A stretch of DNA of 64,000 bases from the NCBI GenBank assembly GCA_018398805.1, contig JAGFBZ010002117.1, forward strand, positions 382,001 to 446,000. The letters are read 5' to 3'. The notes beneath the pieces are model-generated. The model ran no database searches. It was not told the DNA's origin and was given only the letters and a program-made list of their open reading frames with translations. Made by a program: the position numbers and the translations under genes. The stretch is from Hirundichthys speculiger. Its lineage: Eukaryota; Chordata; Actinopteri; Beloniformes; Exocoetidae. This document shows, piece after piece, positions 1 through 11,319 of the stretch; the stretch's first letter is position 1; each line of letters opens with the position of its first letter.

Positions 1-175
1 ACTGCAAGTCAGCAGGAAACTCAGGAAACTGGCCTGAAAACATACAGAAAGAAAAGAGAAAAATGAGTGAAAACAGCACAACAAACTACAGGAAAGAAAA
101 TGGAGCACAGTTACAGTAACAAGGTGCTCCTAATTACAGCTGAAGAAGGAAGCTGTGGAGAGGAAGAGGTGAACC
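1..175 (-). repeat. Interspersed retroposon fragment, cut by the window edge
   Basis: The reverse complement resembles 32570-32765, sharing for example the stretch around GAGCACCTTGTTACTGTA and the GACTTGCAGT end. Two diverged copies in opposite orientation show a dispersed repeat. The left end is outside the window, so the family cannot be named from this copy. The sequence from about 176 to 690 holds no convincing gene or repeat that I can name. Confidence 0.6.
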
Positions 176-867
176 TGTCTGCTTAGGCTGCTGTCCCGCT
201 ACTTAAATTTGGATAACCCGAAGCTAATGGAAGGATTGTGTTGGTAAGTTGGAGTTGGTACTGGCTTACCTGTGTTCAGGGTCACATGGGTTTTCTGGAG
301 CTTGGAGCACACCCACCAGTTTTCCGTTTTTAGCTTGCTTAGCTTCTGCTAGCCTAGGATGATCGATAACATGATATTAATTTTTCATTTTGCCTAAACA
401 TCCTCATTTCTAGTGTCACTACCGGAACAAAAGAAGTGCCGCAGACAGAGGCTGAGGCCAGTCGTGGAGCTCCACGGAGCAGGAGGGTCCCACGGTGGAG
501 CTCCACGCTGAGAACGCTGTTGCTGTATTTGCTACAGGTTTGTGAGGGTCAAAAGTGTAAAGGAAGAGAACCTTGAGCAGCAGTTTTCAATGCACCAAAT
601 AAAGAATTTGATGTAGTTTTGTCTGCCCAGATCCTATTCCAAACCAAACCCGATAGTTTTAGTTTTCTGAAACATCAGCAGATAGTCTTAGGGCCTGATT
701 TACTAAGATCCTAAATAAAGAGTACTAAATTGCGTGTGCACTGAAAAAGTTTGCGCGTGCTGTTGTTGTGTGTTTTGCGGGTGATCAACTAAGAATGCTC
801 GCGCAAATGATAACAGGTGCAAACCGCAGTATTTAAATGAGGTGTTGCGTGTCTTACGGTTTGCGCC

Positions 868-1161
868 ATGGAGAGTCTGGATGGAAAGCAGGATAAACGC
901 AAGCGCAAAATGAAATTTGACGAGTTGGAGTTAGAGATATTAGTGGAAGAGGCAAATAAACACATTCATGAACTAAAGCAAATAAATTTAATCATTACCA
1001 AAAGAAACGCAATATGGGAGAAAATCTGCGATCGAATAAATGCAGTTGGTAAGACAAAAAGAACGGCAGATGAGGTTAAAAGAAGGTGGCAAGATATAAG
1101 GCAAAGAACTAAAGAAAAAGTGGCCTTTAATAAAACTTCGGCAAACAAGACAGGTGGTTAA
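868..1161 (+). CDS. Harbinger accessory Myb/SANT-like DNA-binding protein (97 aa)
   Basis: This intact small ORF encodes a very basic N terminus (KQDKRKRKMK) followed by a Myb/SANT-like trihelix domain at about residues 18-85, with tryptophans in AIWEKICDRI and EVKRRWQDIR. Harbinger elements carry such a second protein, which in the family binds the transposase and element DNA and helps nuclear import; that role is known for the family, not shown here. The normal domain continues further, and this copy ends soon after the third helix, so it may be truncated. It is nearly identical to the ORF at 53122-53418, differing at a handful of residues. It belongs to the transposon, not to the host. Confidence 0.75.
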   Translation: MESLDGKQDKRKRKMKFDELELEILVEEANKHIHELKQINLIITKRNAIWEKICDRINAVGKTKRTADEVKRRWQDIRQRTKEKVAFNKTSANKTGG

Positions 1162-1322
1162 GTGGCCGTTGAGAAGTTCAAGCCTCCATAACCGCGGAGC
1201 GCTGTCATTACGGAGATGCGTCTCTGCGCGCACCTGTGGCATCAATGAGTGGAGCTGTGGCTGGAGCCGACTCGTCCTCACACACTACTCATTCGTAAAA
1301 AAAGTATATGTTTTTTCATAAA

Positions 1323-1353
<31 letters not shown>

Positions 1354-1464
1354 AGCTTCCGCTTATCCGAAGTCGGGTCGCGGGGCCAGCAGCTTCAGCA
1401 GAGACGTCCAGATCCCCCGGCCGCTTCCACCAGCTCCTCTGGGAGAATCCCGAGGCGTTTTTCT
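1323..1464 (-). mobile_element. Rex3 LINE 3'-end fragment nested in Harbinger copy 1
   Basis: On the minus strand this reads as the last codons of a Rex3-type ORF, ending in a sequence like CGACCCGACTTCGGATAAGC, followed by a GGAT tetranucleotide tail (the CCAT run at 1325-1351). Rex3 elements are known for very short 3' UTRs made of GATG-type repeats. The same fragment occurs at the matching place in the other Harbinger copy. Confidence 0.8.
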
Positions 1465-1622
1465 TAAAATGATGTGGAAATAACCCATTTTATTACAACT
1501 GAAATTGTGCTTGGGAGGAGTATTTTCACCGGACATTTTGACCGGAGAGATTATAAAATCCCGGACTTCCGCATATTTTACCAGACAAAGTCCGGCAATT
1601 ACCAGACAACGGAAACCCTGGT
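1465..1622 (-). repeat. Nested repeat piece with CAGGGTTTCC end
   Basis: On the minus strand this begins CAGGGTTTCCGTTGTCTGG and contains several CCGGACTTT/CCGGTAA motifs with partial inverted symmetry. It is shared with 52739-52830 in the second Harbinger copy, where part is missing. It looks like the end of a further DNA transposon that inserted before the family spread. Family not identified. Confidence 0.45.
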
Positions 1623-1639
1623 GCCTCCTGTGGCAACCT

Positions 1640-1787
1640 TTTGCTGAATAATACTCGATTTAACATTCAAATAAAATATTTCTCCTTTTGCATGTGCAAA
1701 CAAATTTACACGAGTCCGAAAGACTCTCTCTCTGCGTATTCTTTGATTTTGGCGATGTCGCCTCCTTGCCACAATAACAGCAGCCAT
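1640..1787 (-). pseudogene. Truncated Harbinger transposase N terminus
   Basis: The minus-strand reading starts MAAVIVARRRHRQNQR and continues through RERVFRTRVNLF, the basic N-terminal style of HARBI1-like transposases. Similarity stops after about 50 residues, and the DDE nuclease region is absent. The copy at 52572-52720 has the same break, so the deletion predates the spread of the family. No transposase activity is expected. Confidence 0.6.
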
Positions 1788-2263
1788 CGGTGCGTAATGC
1801 TGGACAGATTAGCACCTTCCTTTCGAACGTACTAAATACAGACGCAATCACAATCCCCGCAATTACTTTCAGGGTTGGTAAATCTCATTGCGCGTGGTAA
1901 ATGGACCTATTTGCATTTTCCCCTCCCAGTATTTTGCGCTTTCTGGCGGGTACGCCCCATATTGATTATTCATCAGGGCAAAAGTGCTAAATGAACAGCG
2001 TGTGCTATTTTGCTCATTTGAGAGGCGCAGTTCTCTTTGCACGCTGTTAGTAAATCAGCTTGCGCATTGGTTTGCGGGTGGTGTCAAGTTTGCACACGTT
2101 TTTACGCACGCAAACCTTTAGTAAATCAGGCCCTTAGTGTCTAAATCTAAACAAGTCAAAGTTTTGCTTGAACCAAATCAAGTGCTTTTGATGCCTAAGC
2201 CTCACCTGTGCTATCTGCAGTCAGTAAGTCAGAGCAGCAACATCAATACTTCACACCTTAGGA

Positions 2264-2644
2264 CAGCCATTCCCAAACTTCACAATACCAAGGCCCAGTT
2301 TGAAATGTGAAAAATCTCTGCGGCCCATGCAAACCTTTAATCACCACTTTGATCAACATACAAGACTAAAAGTTACATTCTAATATTAATATAAGGGGTT
2401 AACAAATAAGGTGATAATTGTCATATTAAGTTAAGATGACAATAGAAGAACACTCAATTGGTTTGTTTTATTATCTCTAAATATTTTTCAAATCATGTAA
2501 TGAATATTTTAGAGTAATAAAAAACATTTTTAAAAAATCGAGTATTTAAAACATATTTGTTAAATTTGAATGACCTCTCACGGCCCACCTGCAGTACTGC
2601 GACGGCCCACCAGGGGGCTGCGGCCCACACTTTGGGAATCACTG
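2264..2644. mobile_element. hAT-type non-autonomous element
   Basis: The ends are CAGCCATTCCCAAACTT and, inverted, CAGTGATTCCCAAAGTG. A perfect 8-bp duplication CCTTAGGA lies at 2256-2263 and 2645-2652. The 8-bp duplication and the CAGTG.TTCCCAAA ends fit a Charlie-like hAT element. Partial copies occur at 18661-18855 (reverse) and 34969-35122. Confidence 0.85.
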
Positions 2645-2652
2645 CCTTAGGA

Positions 2653-3321
2653 GTTAAAACAGCCCATTGTTTTCCCGTTAGTGTCATGTCATGCCCGAAA
2701 GTTCTATTTCAAACTCATTCATCTTCAGTAATTGTTTCAAAACTGCACCAGGATGCTGGTTTCATTATTTTTAAACTTCTGACAGATGTTGATGTTGGGC
2801 TGCAAGGAACGTTTCCTTTAAACGTCTGTTCATGTTTGTTTTTTTTTTGTTGTTTTTTTTTTTCAAAATCTGCTAAATCTTTCTGAAGATCTTTTGCAAA
2901 ACAAGGATTTCACTTTGCTTTTCCAGCGATCCTGCTGTGCTTAGGTCTCCCAGAAATCAATTTGACCTCCACGGCTCCGGTTATCTGCCGCTCCTTAATT
3001 GCTTTACACACTGAAGAAACAGCTACAGCACTTTGCAATCTTCTTATGGCTTTCTCTCCTTCTTTCTGGGGGATTATTTCAATTTTCAAAGTGCACGGCA
3101 GCTGCGTGGAGGAGCTGCTGATTTTTGATATTGCCCAAACATTTTCATCACGCTCCTTTCCCTTTTTGTAAACTCTAAACTCACACTAAAGAAACTAATC
3201 TGGCTTAAAATGCAGAAAACAGTGTTTCATGTTTAGCTTGATGCGTTTTGGAGATCGATTCATCTCCAGCTCAGCTACTGATTTGCAGAAATAGACGTTT
3301 TTCCTCTGAGGTGGCCAGGCT

Positions 3322-3322
<1 letters not shown>
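2653..3322. other. No gene or named repeat seen
   Basis: The stretch contains T-runs near 2843-2865 and ordinary unique-looking sequence. Short open frames here lack recognisable domains. Confidence 0.4.
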
Positions 3323-3353
<31 letters not shown>

Positions 3354-3442
3354 CTGCTTCTCTTTTGGTCTCTTTCCATTTTCCACCAGTCCCTCTCTCT
3401 CTCACTCTCTCTCTCTCTCTCTTTCTCTTTCTCTCCCTGTTT
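3323..3442. repeat. Poly-C run followed by CT-rich microsatellite
   Basis: About 30 consecutive C bases (3323-3352) precede a CT/CTTT-rich tract (about 3390-3436). Homopolymer length may be unreliable. Apparent proline- and leucine-rich frames over this stretch are products of the repeat. Confidence 0.9.
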
Positions 3443-3881
3443 CTGTCTCTGTGGCAGATGTCTGGACTCCCCTGTGACCAAACCGATCAGCTTCTATTAA
3501 GGCCTCTTCCTCCCCTTCTTTTGTCGCCACATACACACAAAGCAATTGGCGGGAAACCGGGTCGCACGAGGTGCACACACAAACAGCGCACAAACACGCA
3601 CACACACAGGCTTGAGCACAACTTGCGTGGACGAGCGCAGACTAAAGTGGAAGTGTGACTTGCCTAAAGACAGAGAGACGGATTCACGCTAAAACCGGAT
3701 GAACCAGCAGGAGCTTCTCTGATGGCTCAAATGTAAATTGAGACGTAAATCATTTTCCCTCCAGGAGAGAAACGATAATCCCAAACATGTTAAGTAAAGA
3801 CGTTGAAGCTCAGAAGAGCGAACCGACAAGCGGCTAAGAAGGTCACAGACTACCTGCAAAAACTGAAAAAAAGGAAAAAAG

Positions 3882-4718
3882 TACCGTATTTTCCGGACTA
3901 TATGCCGCTACTTTTGTCCCTCGCTTTAAACCATGAGGCTTATACAGAGATGCAGCTTTTCTATGAATGTTTCTTCAGCCCTCAGGGGGCGCTCTAGCAA
4001 GATGTACAAAAACCAAAAACAAACCAAGTAGTTAAAGGCTGTTTTGTTTTTGTTCAGTAGCCTATGTTGGCTATGCTACTCTACATTCATTTTGTGAGCA
4101 TCAATACCTATTATTATTGGACAAACTGATTAATCCAGGTGTGTTTGACCATTGTAGCTGCTCAGACACACCTGGATTTATCAGTTTGTCCAGTCAGTTT
4201 GTTGGTTCCCCAGTGGATTTCAGGGTTCTGAGTGGACCCGCTGCAGAGGTAAGGTTTTAATCGCAGATGCGGACCGGACGCAGCGTGGAGCCAGCAGGTC
4301 CACGATCCGGCTCCAAAGAGGATCCGGCACTGAGTGCAAGTGGACCCTGATACGGGTCCGTTTTGCAGGTCTGTTCCGGATGTCTTTGCTGTGTGGGGTG
4401 GTTTCAGTACACAGGAGGAGGGAAAATAAAGCAACTTGGTTTTAGTGTACAGGAGGAAAATGAATAAAACCATCAATGACTTTTCTGTTTTGTTTGATCA
4501 GCACTTTTACTGCCGTGTTACAGGTTCTGTTCAGAAACAATCAGTTCAGGTATGTGAATAAACACAAAATCTTTCCATGTAAATATCTTATTTCTCAGCC
4601 TGGATACCAGCTGCTTATAATCCAGTGCGGCTTATATGTGACAAAATATAAATTTTGTTTATATTTGAATGGGTGCGGCTTATATTCAGGTGCGCTTTAT
4701 AGTCCAGAAAATACGGTA
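3882..4718. mobile_element. DNA transposon with TACCGTATTTTCCGGAC ends
   Basis: The left end TACCGTATTTTCCGGACTA is the inverse of the right end TAGTCCAGAAAATACGGTA with one mismatch. Several internal stretches are also inverted copies (GCTTATA-type motifs). No transposase frame is seen. A palindromic insert lies at 4117-4191. Superfamily is not assigned because no clear target duplication is visible. Confidence 0.75.
4117..4191. repeat. Palindromic mini-element (hairpin)
   Basis: The left arm GGACAAACTGATTAATCCAG plus GTGTGT and the right arm ACACACCTGG..ATCAGTTTGTCC are inverted copies around a short loop. A second, diverged copy with the same arms lies at 19417-19489 inside a different element, which points to a mobile foldback or miniature element. 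Confidence 0.65.
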
Positions 4719-5494
4719 ACTGGCTGAGCTTTTCACCGACGATATTACCAAACACCTCAGCCCCATCTCAGGTAAGAAACACTCCATATAGCATGCAGAG
4801 CTCCTGCTCCACTTCAAACCACCCTAAACACGAGACTCCCAAACAGAAACTGAGTGGTGTTGTATGTCCATCGCAGCCAGGAGTGAGCTTTATGTCAGAG
4901 AAAGGAAACAACAGCTCCACGACGCACGAACCAACGCAGGAGAGCAGCTCATCAAGTCCACGTTCAGTGCTTCATTTGCATGTTAAAGGTCTGGGAAGCT
5001 CTACTGAGGACAATAATGTCCAGATTTTGGGCGGTGAAGACAGTAAAAAAAGAAGCTATCCATGTTGAACATGAAAAACCGACCTTAGGTAGAGGAGCAG
5101 GACCCAGATTCCACCATCAAACACCAACAATGCAACCTTGAATCTCTAAGCCAGACATTTTCACCTGACTGATGCAACCAAAACCAGGGAGATAAAGATG
5201 GTGGGAGACTCTACAGGACCCACAGGACTGATGGTGGGTCTCTGATTTACATCTAAGCCTAGAACAGCACACCTTCATGCCTGCTGTATGTCTGAGGTTG
5301 TGTTTATCCCAATACGAGGACAGATTTGGTTTGGACAGATAAAGAGGAGGGACAGCGCTGGAAAGGACATTTCTGGATGTGATGAACGAGGACGTGCAGA
5401 TGACGAGCCTCAATGGCGGGAGACGGCTCACATTTACCTGGTCACCCATTCAACGACCAGAGGGCATGTAGGGAATCCAAAGCTCCTCTCCAGT
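4719..5494. other. No gene or named repeat seen
   Basis: Short frames on both strands show no recognisable domain or splice structure. Probably unique intergenic sequence. Confidence 0.35.
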
Positions 5495-5873
5495 TAGGGG
5501 TGAGTATTGGCAAGGACCTCGCAATACGATATGTATCATGATAGTTGGGTCACGATACGATATTATCACGCTATCACGATATATTGCAATATTCTACCCA
5601 GTTGATATCAAAATAAAAGTAGAGATGAAAAATCAAGTTGCTGTATATGTTCATCAGATGATATTGATCATTCAGAGGACAAATTGAGTCAAAACAATTT
5701 GCTTCAAAACAACCTATTTATTGTTTATTATAAGTGTTTTTGCACATTTAAGTATTCACAATGCGTCTAATACATGAATACATGAATTCTCCTTAAAAAA
5801 TCGATATTAGGAGCTGAAGAATCGATTCTATATTGGGCAGCTGAAAATCGCGATATATTGCCAAACCAATTTT
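5495..5873 (-). mobile_element. hAT-type MITE, 'cgatat' family copy A
   Basis: It starts TAGGGGTGAGTATTGG and is rich in CGATAT/ATCGTG motifs. TCTCCAGT flanks both sides (5487-5494 and 5874-5881). It is homologous, in opposite orientation, to 8701-9072 and 41168-41532. The far terminal repeat is lost or degenerate in this copy. Confidence 0.7.
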
Positions 5874-6401
5874 TCTCCAGTAAAAGAAAACTTATATTCC
5901 ATAGGAGCGTCTAAAAATACACGCAGTACAGGACAAGGAACGGCCGAGACATGAAAGTTGAAAAATGGAGGGGAAGTTGCAGAGGGAGACTAATGAATCG
6001 CTGAATATGAGTGATGAAGGTGTGTACCTGTTCGGACCGTCTGGACCTAGAATAGCTCTGCAGTCATTAAAGTGTCATTCAGCGCCCCGGCGTCGCAGCG
6101 CTGACTGACAGGCTGATTTATACAAACGCAATTATGGATGAAGGTGAAGTCACCGGAGCAGACTGGAGCACAGATGAATTCACACGTGTTCACGCTGACG
6201 CACCTGAACCGGCAGGAACGCAGAAGAGCAGACTCCCTGCTTTGTTCTACAACGTCACATACGGACGCTCGCGGCAAACTCTGCCAGAGCAATTTGTCTC
6301 CTCAGCAGTTGTTTCTACAGAGTCTGTCGAAGCCGCCGGCTGAGGAGAAGCTGAGGAAACGCGTGGTCAATCATTGTTTCTCATTATTCCTTCCATTGGG
6401 C

Positions 6402-6960
6402 TGGGCAACGATTAAAATTTTAAATCGTGATTAATCGCATTATTTCCTTGATTAATCACGATTAATCGCATTGTATACACAAAATCAAATAATGAATTCA
6501 AAAGTAGTGTAAAATGCACTTTTATTTAAATGTTCTGCTGCCATATGAACTAAAGTGTCATAACATTTGTTGTTCAAACACTTTTAACATCAGCACTTGT
6601 CAGTAACACATATTTAGTGTAAATCTCATCTTAAAAAATGTCAAATAAAATAAAGCTTATTGCCACTGCCAGGGCATTAATGTCATCCTGTTTTTATTAA
6701 AAATAAAAAAAAGTCTACCAACAAAATCCTGACCCACAATCAGAACATTAAAACAGGTAATTTCTGAGGTAACAGCAGAAACTTTTAACGGGGAGTTCAA
6801 CTTGTCAGTTGTTACAAATAACCTTGTTTCTGTTGAATCCTCCGTCTGGGAGAACTTTAAAATGAAAATGTCCATGTTAAAGTTCTGTAACTTTATCAAT
6901 CCGTAATTATCTGTGTATTATTTGTTTTTTTTTTCCATTTTCGAATGTCAATCAAAAATT
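6402..6960. repeat. Probable DNA transposon fragment with GATTAATCGC repeats
   Basis: It starts GGGCTGGGCAACGATTAAAA with alternating GATTAATCGC and its inverse, a layout known from fish hAT-type repeats. The right boundary is unclear; a possible partner end (GTTGACGCGCGATAAAAT) is near 7507. No transposase frame is seen. Confidence 0.45.
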
Positions 6961-7317
6961 AAAAAAATTAAAAAGTGACTTTTTATTTTTTTCCGTTTTA
7001 TAATCTAACACACACACAAAAAAAAATGCCTGTTTTTTTATATTTCAGTTTTAGCAAACAGGCCATGGGACTGAATTTGTTTTTAATATTTTATTGTCTG
7101 GTTTACGTGACCCTGAAATGGCTTTGTTTTATAATCGAGGACTGGACTTTTGTTTTCATTACACATCTGTGCCACTAGATGGAGCCGCACTGCAGTAACC
7201 AGCTAGAGAACAGCAGGACAGTGAACACATGGAGCAGATCTGATGGAACATGGAGGAATGACGCGATTGTCTTGGACAAAGAGGTTTGAAAGTTTTTTTT
7301 TCTTCAGACAGAATTGT

Positions 7318-7329
7318 TATATATATATG

Positions 7330-7361
<32 letters not shown>

Positions 7362-7362
7362 A
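7318..7362. repeat. (TA)n microsatellite
   Basis: This is an alternating AT tract with a few interruptions. The surrounding 7000-8700 holds AT-rich sequence and, near 7970, a GGTTCAAGTCC box-B-like motif (possible very old tRNA-derived SINE, unproven), but no gene. Confidence 0.8.
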
Positions 7363-8439
7363 TATTGCTACCTGAATTGCTACCTGAACTGTAAAGTACA
7401 CTGATTTTTACCATTCTCCATCTCTGGTTTAGTTTCGCCTGCCGATTATTTTCCGGTTCAGCCAGTAACAGACTTTTCAAAACAAAAGCATGTGAGCAAC
7501 ATGGGTTGACGCGCGATAAAATAAATGTTGTTAAAAGATAGCTTTTTTTTCAATACATAATTATTTAAAATAAAATAAATCCTCTTTACATAGGTTTGAC
7601 ATTAAGGCTTTGACATTAAAAACTACAGTGATTTAAAAAAAAAAAAAAAGCTTAAGAAAATATTGTGATTAAAATAGATCCTCTCCCATTTTCTTGCACA
7701 CATTTTTTTAATGGATTATGTGTACAGGTGGTGACCCCACCTCTACCTGCTGAATTACATCACTTTGAAAGCTGCACCGGGTGTTATGAAAGCGACGCAG
7801 AACGCCCATCCGTCACAAAAACAGACACTTTTGGAAGGCATGATTTCATAGAAACTATTAGAAACTTTAATCCAACCCTCTTCTTTTGCTTTGATGTCCA
7901 TTCAAGTCACTAAGAGCAGTTGCGAATTTTGACCCTTTGGGCTTGGGACATTTCTCTTGCAGCCAACCCAGGTTCAAGTCCTGGTCTCTGGGCATTTGTT
8001 GTGTGTTTGTCCCTATTTCTTTCAATAAAATCTGCAAAATCTTCAACAAGAAAAACAAAACAAAAAAAACGGTGTTGGCAGAAAGGTACGCTTTTGGAAA
8101 GTTCAACAGATTTGGTTCATGTTTTGTCCGGTTTAAACTTCATTTTCAGTCACTGACTAACTAGATCGAAGCCTGATTTACCCGTCTGCATAGCAGCCAG
8201 ACACATAGCCTACGTAGAGAACAGAAGCGGCTGCTCATCTCGATTGTCTAGTTATTTAGCATCACTCTGCAGTTCCAGCACCAAACACTAGGTGGTGGTG
8301 TTGGGTTGTTTCCCTGCAGCGCTGCAGCCAGCAGTGCTGAGCTTCCTTTAGATTACTTCCTACACGCTGACGTCGCAGCGGAGCAAATGAATTACCCTGT
8401 TTAATGTTTTCTTCTTCTGAAGCACTTTCTGTTGCATTT

Positions 8440-8486
8440 TTAATGTATGAAAAGTGCCGTATAAATAAAGTTTGACTTGATTTGAA
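8440..8486 (+). repeat. LINE-type 3' tail remnant
   Basis: The segment AAAGTGCCGTATAAATAAAG followed by TTTGACTTGATTTGAAG resembles the 3' tails of fish L2-like retroposons. Only the tail is visible. Confidence 0.4.
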
Positions 8487-8700
8487 GTTCATCTCACGTG
8501 AGTCGGAGGCGATGAACGTTGAGCAACTGCAATTTTCGCAGACGCTGCAGCAATCTGTCTTTCTAACCGGCTTGAAAATCCCGAAGAGGTAGAAGCGGGA
8601 AAAAAGCGGGTCAAAGGAGAGCAAAACTAACAAGCTGACCAATCGCATTTGTTGCGCCGCATAGCTACATTTGGATAAGGGTCCACGTCAGGGTCTGGAG

Positions 8701-9072
8701 TAGGGGTGTGAAAAAAAATTGATTTGGCAATATATTGCAATTTTCGGCACCCGATATAATATCGATTTTTCAGCTCCTAATATCGATTTTTTTTACAATG
8801 CTGTCAGTATGTTGTAATGGTTACTTAAATGTGCAAAAACACTAATAATAAACAATAAATAGGTTGTTTTGAAGCAAATAGTTTTGACTCTGAATGATCA
8901 ATATCATCTGATGAACATATACAGCAACTTGATTTTTCATCTCTACTTTTATTTTTTTAATGTTAACTGGGTAAAATATCGCAATATATTGTGATATCGC
9001 CATATCATGATAATATTGTATCGTGACCCAAGTATCATGATACATATTGGTCTTTGTCAATACTCACCCCTA
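8701..9072 (+). mobile_element. hAT-type MITE, 'cgatat' family copy B
   Basis: The ends TAGGGGTG and CACCCCTA are inverted repeats. The flanks GTCTGGAG and GTCCAGAG agree at 6 of 8 positions as an aged 8-bp duplication. It contains CAGCTCCTAA (8771-8780) and several CGATAT palindromes. About 370 bp, no coding capacity. Confidence 0.82.
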
Positions 9073-11311
9073 GTCCAGAGTATCGAAACCGTACCCCCCT
9101 ACAGTGGTGGTTTTAATGTTGTGGCTAATAATGTAGACTTTGTTAGGTCTTAAAAGTTTAAAAGTAATAAGCATGTAGAGAGACCATACTACCATATTGA
9201 CAGATCCTCCATCTCTGAATGAGGAAAAAGGTGTAAAATGAGATATTTTAAGGTCATGGGCGTTGGTTTTAGGGTATTGATAACTATTTCAGTGTGCAAA
9301 ATGTGTCGTGATCCCTTCAGAGGATGGATAAAGATGGTTAATTGGTCTGAAGACCACTTTGTTTTTAGATCTGGAAAGGTTCTGCAGGTGGTTCCTTCTG
9401 AGAAGCGTTTACTGAAAGAGTCAAGAATAAATTCTGACTAACCAGACAAAAGGCTGTTTTTGGAGCCTGCAGCTGCTCTTTAGATCACCTCACATCCATG
9501 CTGGGATCACTCAGCATTGGACCGATTACAAACATGAATGTCTGTGTCATTTGAACCAGAAAGAAGGGAAGCAGGGCGCAAACTCGTCACAAACTTTCCC
9601 TTAAAGTTGCTCGGTCGCATTTGATGTTGGACTTTACAGCCAAACAAAACGCGGGCTTTAAAAAGCTCTAAATATTTCAGTGCTGTAAATGAATCCCTAC
9701 AAGGGAAAGACATTGTGGTGCGCTGGCGCCGAAGTTTCTTTATGAGAAGTCGCTGCGTCCGATCGCTTTCTGTGACAGAAACCCATTAGAGAGGAGGGGA
9801 GCCGCAGAAAATCAGGCTGCTGGCTATTTCAGGGAATGTAAGTCTGGAGAGGCGATCCGTCACGAGGCCGCGCTGCCATCGTCCCCTACGCCATGAGAGG
9901 GAATGAAGGGAAATCAAAGAAACGCAGAGGAAAGGAAATAAAGATGGAGTTGACAAGAGAGGGGAAAGAAAAATGGTTCATGGGTTGGAGAAGATGAAGA
10001 GAAAAGCAGCGGCTGCACGAAAGGAGAAGAATGAATAGTTTTATTGAGAGCCTTACTCACTTCTAATTCATCTCTCCGTAAATTTATCACGTGAAAGTTC
10101 TCCAAGAGATACCTGTGTGTTTCTGTGTGCTGAAATGATTTATGTGAAGGATGACAGACGCCAAAAGACATTAGCTTTGTCTATGTAAGGCTTTTGGTAA
10201 CTGGTTTTAATATTACTGCTAGTTTTAAAAACCTGATGTGTCAGCGCTGCGTCAAAACATTACAGTTGATCATTCTGTCCTCGTGTGGAAACAGGAGGCG
10301 TCAAAGCTTCAGCTATTGTTTTGTTTCACTTTATGCTTGCGGGTATCAAGATGAAATGTGGCTTTCATCAGTTTCTGTTCCTCTTAGAAAGATTTGACTT
10401 CTGTGAGCAGAATATCAGGACATCGGATATTTACGGGCTACGGCTGTTGGATTGTTCCAGCTGCAGGTTGGTGATGTCCGTTCGCTGGACGACGAGGACG
10501 CTCAGTCCCGGCTCATCTCAGAGACGCAGCAGCAGGACACGCAGACAGACACAGAGGAAGCACATGACTGTAGTCAGAAGGACAATATGGTTCTGAAGAC
10601 ACTCACGTAGAGACAGCACAGCTTCAGGTTGGTCAAACAGAGCGAGACGTCTTTTTCTGTCACACCAAACAGCTTGTAGAGTCCTGACTGAGTCTCTCTG
10701 GGGGGTCAGAGGTCAGAGGTCAGAACTTTAATGGACAGCAGCAGTCTGAGCATCGCATTCATTCATCACTGAGCTCCAGCCAGACAAGCTCGCCGCAGCA
10801 TCTTGAAAGTCTGGAGAGGTGGAGATATGAGCTGGAGAGAAGAGGAATAAAGTGAAAGTGAAAGGGAGGTGGGCAGAATGTGAGGATGTTCGGAGAAGAG
10901 GTGAAGAAGGTGCAGCTGTTGAAACAGCTGGAGTCGACTGTTCAGATCAACGAAGAGTGGGCAAAAGAGGTGAAGAAGGGAGCGCAGGGAGGGTGGATGG
11001 ATGGAGAAGAGTGTCTGGACTGATGTGTGACAGAGGAGCAGCAGCGAGAGTTAAGGGAAAGGTTCATGAGACAGAAGTGAGACAGCAGCAGGTGGTGGAG
11101 TTCGAGGTTTTTGTTGGAAGTGACCAGACAGGGTCCGATGGAAACGAGTGATCCGCTGAGGTGATCCCTAAAGGGAAAAGTTTAGTCAAACAGCGATGCT
11201 GACGTCATGATCACACCACAGTGAAACACACTTGAAATGTTCTTTTTTAACAAATAAAGTGTAGAAAGTCACCAAAACCTTGGATGTCATGGCCCGTAAT
11301 TGTTCTGCTAC
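9073..11311. other. No gene seen
   Basis: This gene-free stretch has GC-richer patches near 10.8-11.1 kb where a 99-codon frame lacks any recognisable domain. No repeat structure strong enough to name. Confidence 0.35.
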
Positions 11312-11319
11312 TGCAGTCT

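Larger units (their letters stand above)
691..2133 (+). mobile_element. Harbinger-derived DNA transposon, copy 1 (internally deleted)
   Basis: The 16-bp terminal inverted repeats GGGCCTGATTTACTAA lie at both ends, and a TTA trinucleotide flanks each side (688-690 and 2134-2136), the 3-bp duplication typical of PIF/Harbinger. Inside are the two genes expected of the superfamily in convergent orientation: a Myb/SANT-like ORF on + and only the start of a transposase ORF on -. A Rex3 LINE 3' end and another repeat piece separate them. The element lacks the transposase catalytic region and is therefore non-autonomous. The second copy is at 52224-53595. Confidence 0.88.

Noticed and set aside
3248..3658. 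136-codon frame with poly-Pro and Leu/Ser repeats
   Set aside because: It is translated poly-C and CT microsatellite.
7920..8050. tRNA-derived SINE based on GGTTCAAGTCC near 7971
   Set aside because: A box-B-like motif alone is not enough; no box A at the right spacing and no tail or duplication.
10852..11151. 99-codon Glu/Arg-rich frame
   Set aside because: No recognisable domain, no splice context, and composition explained by a purine-rich stretch.
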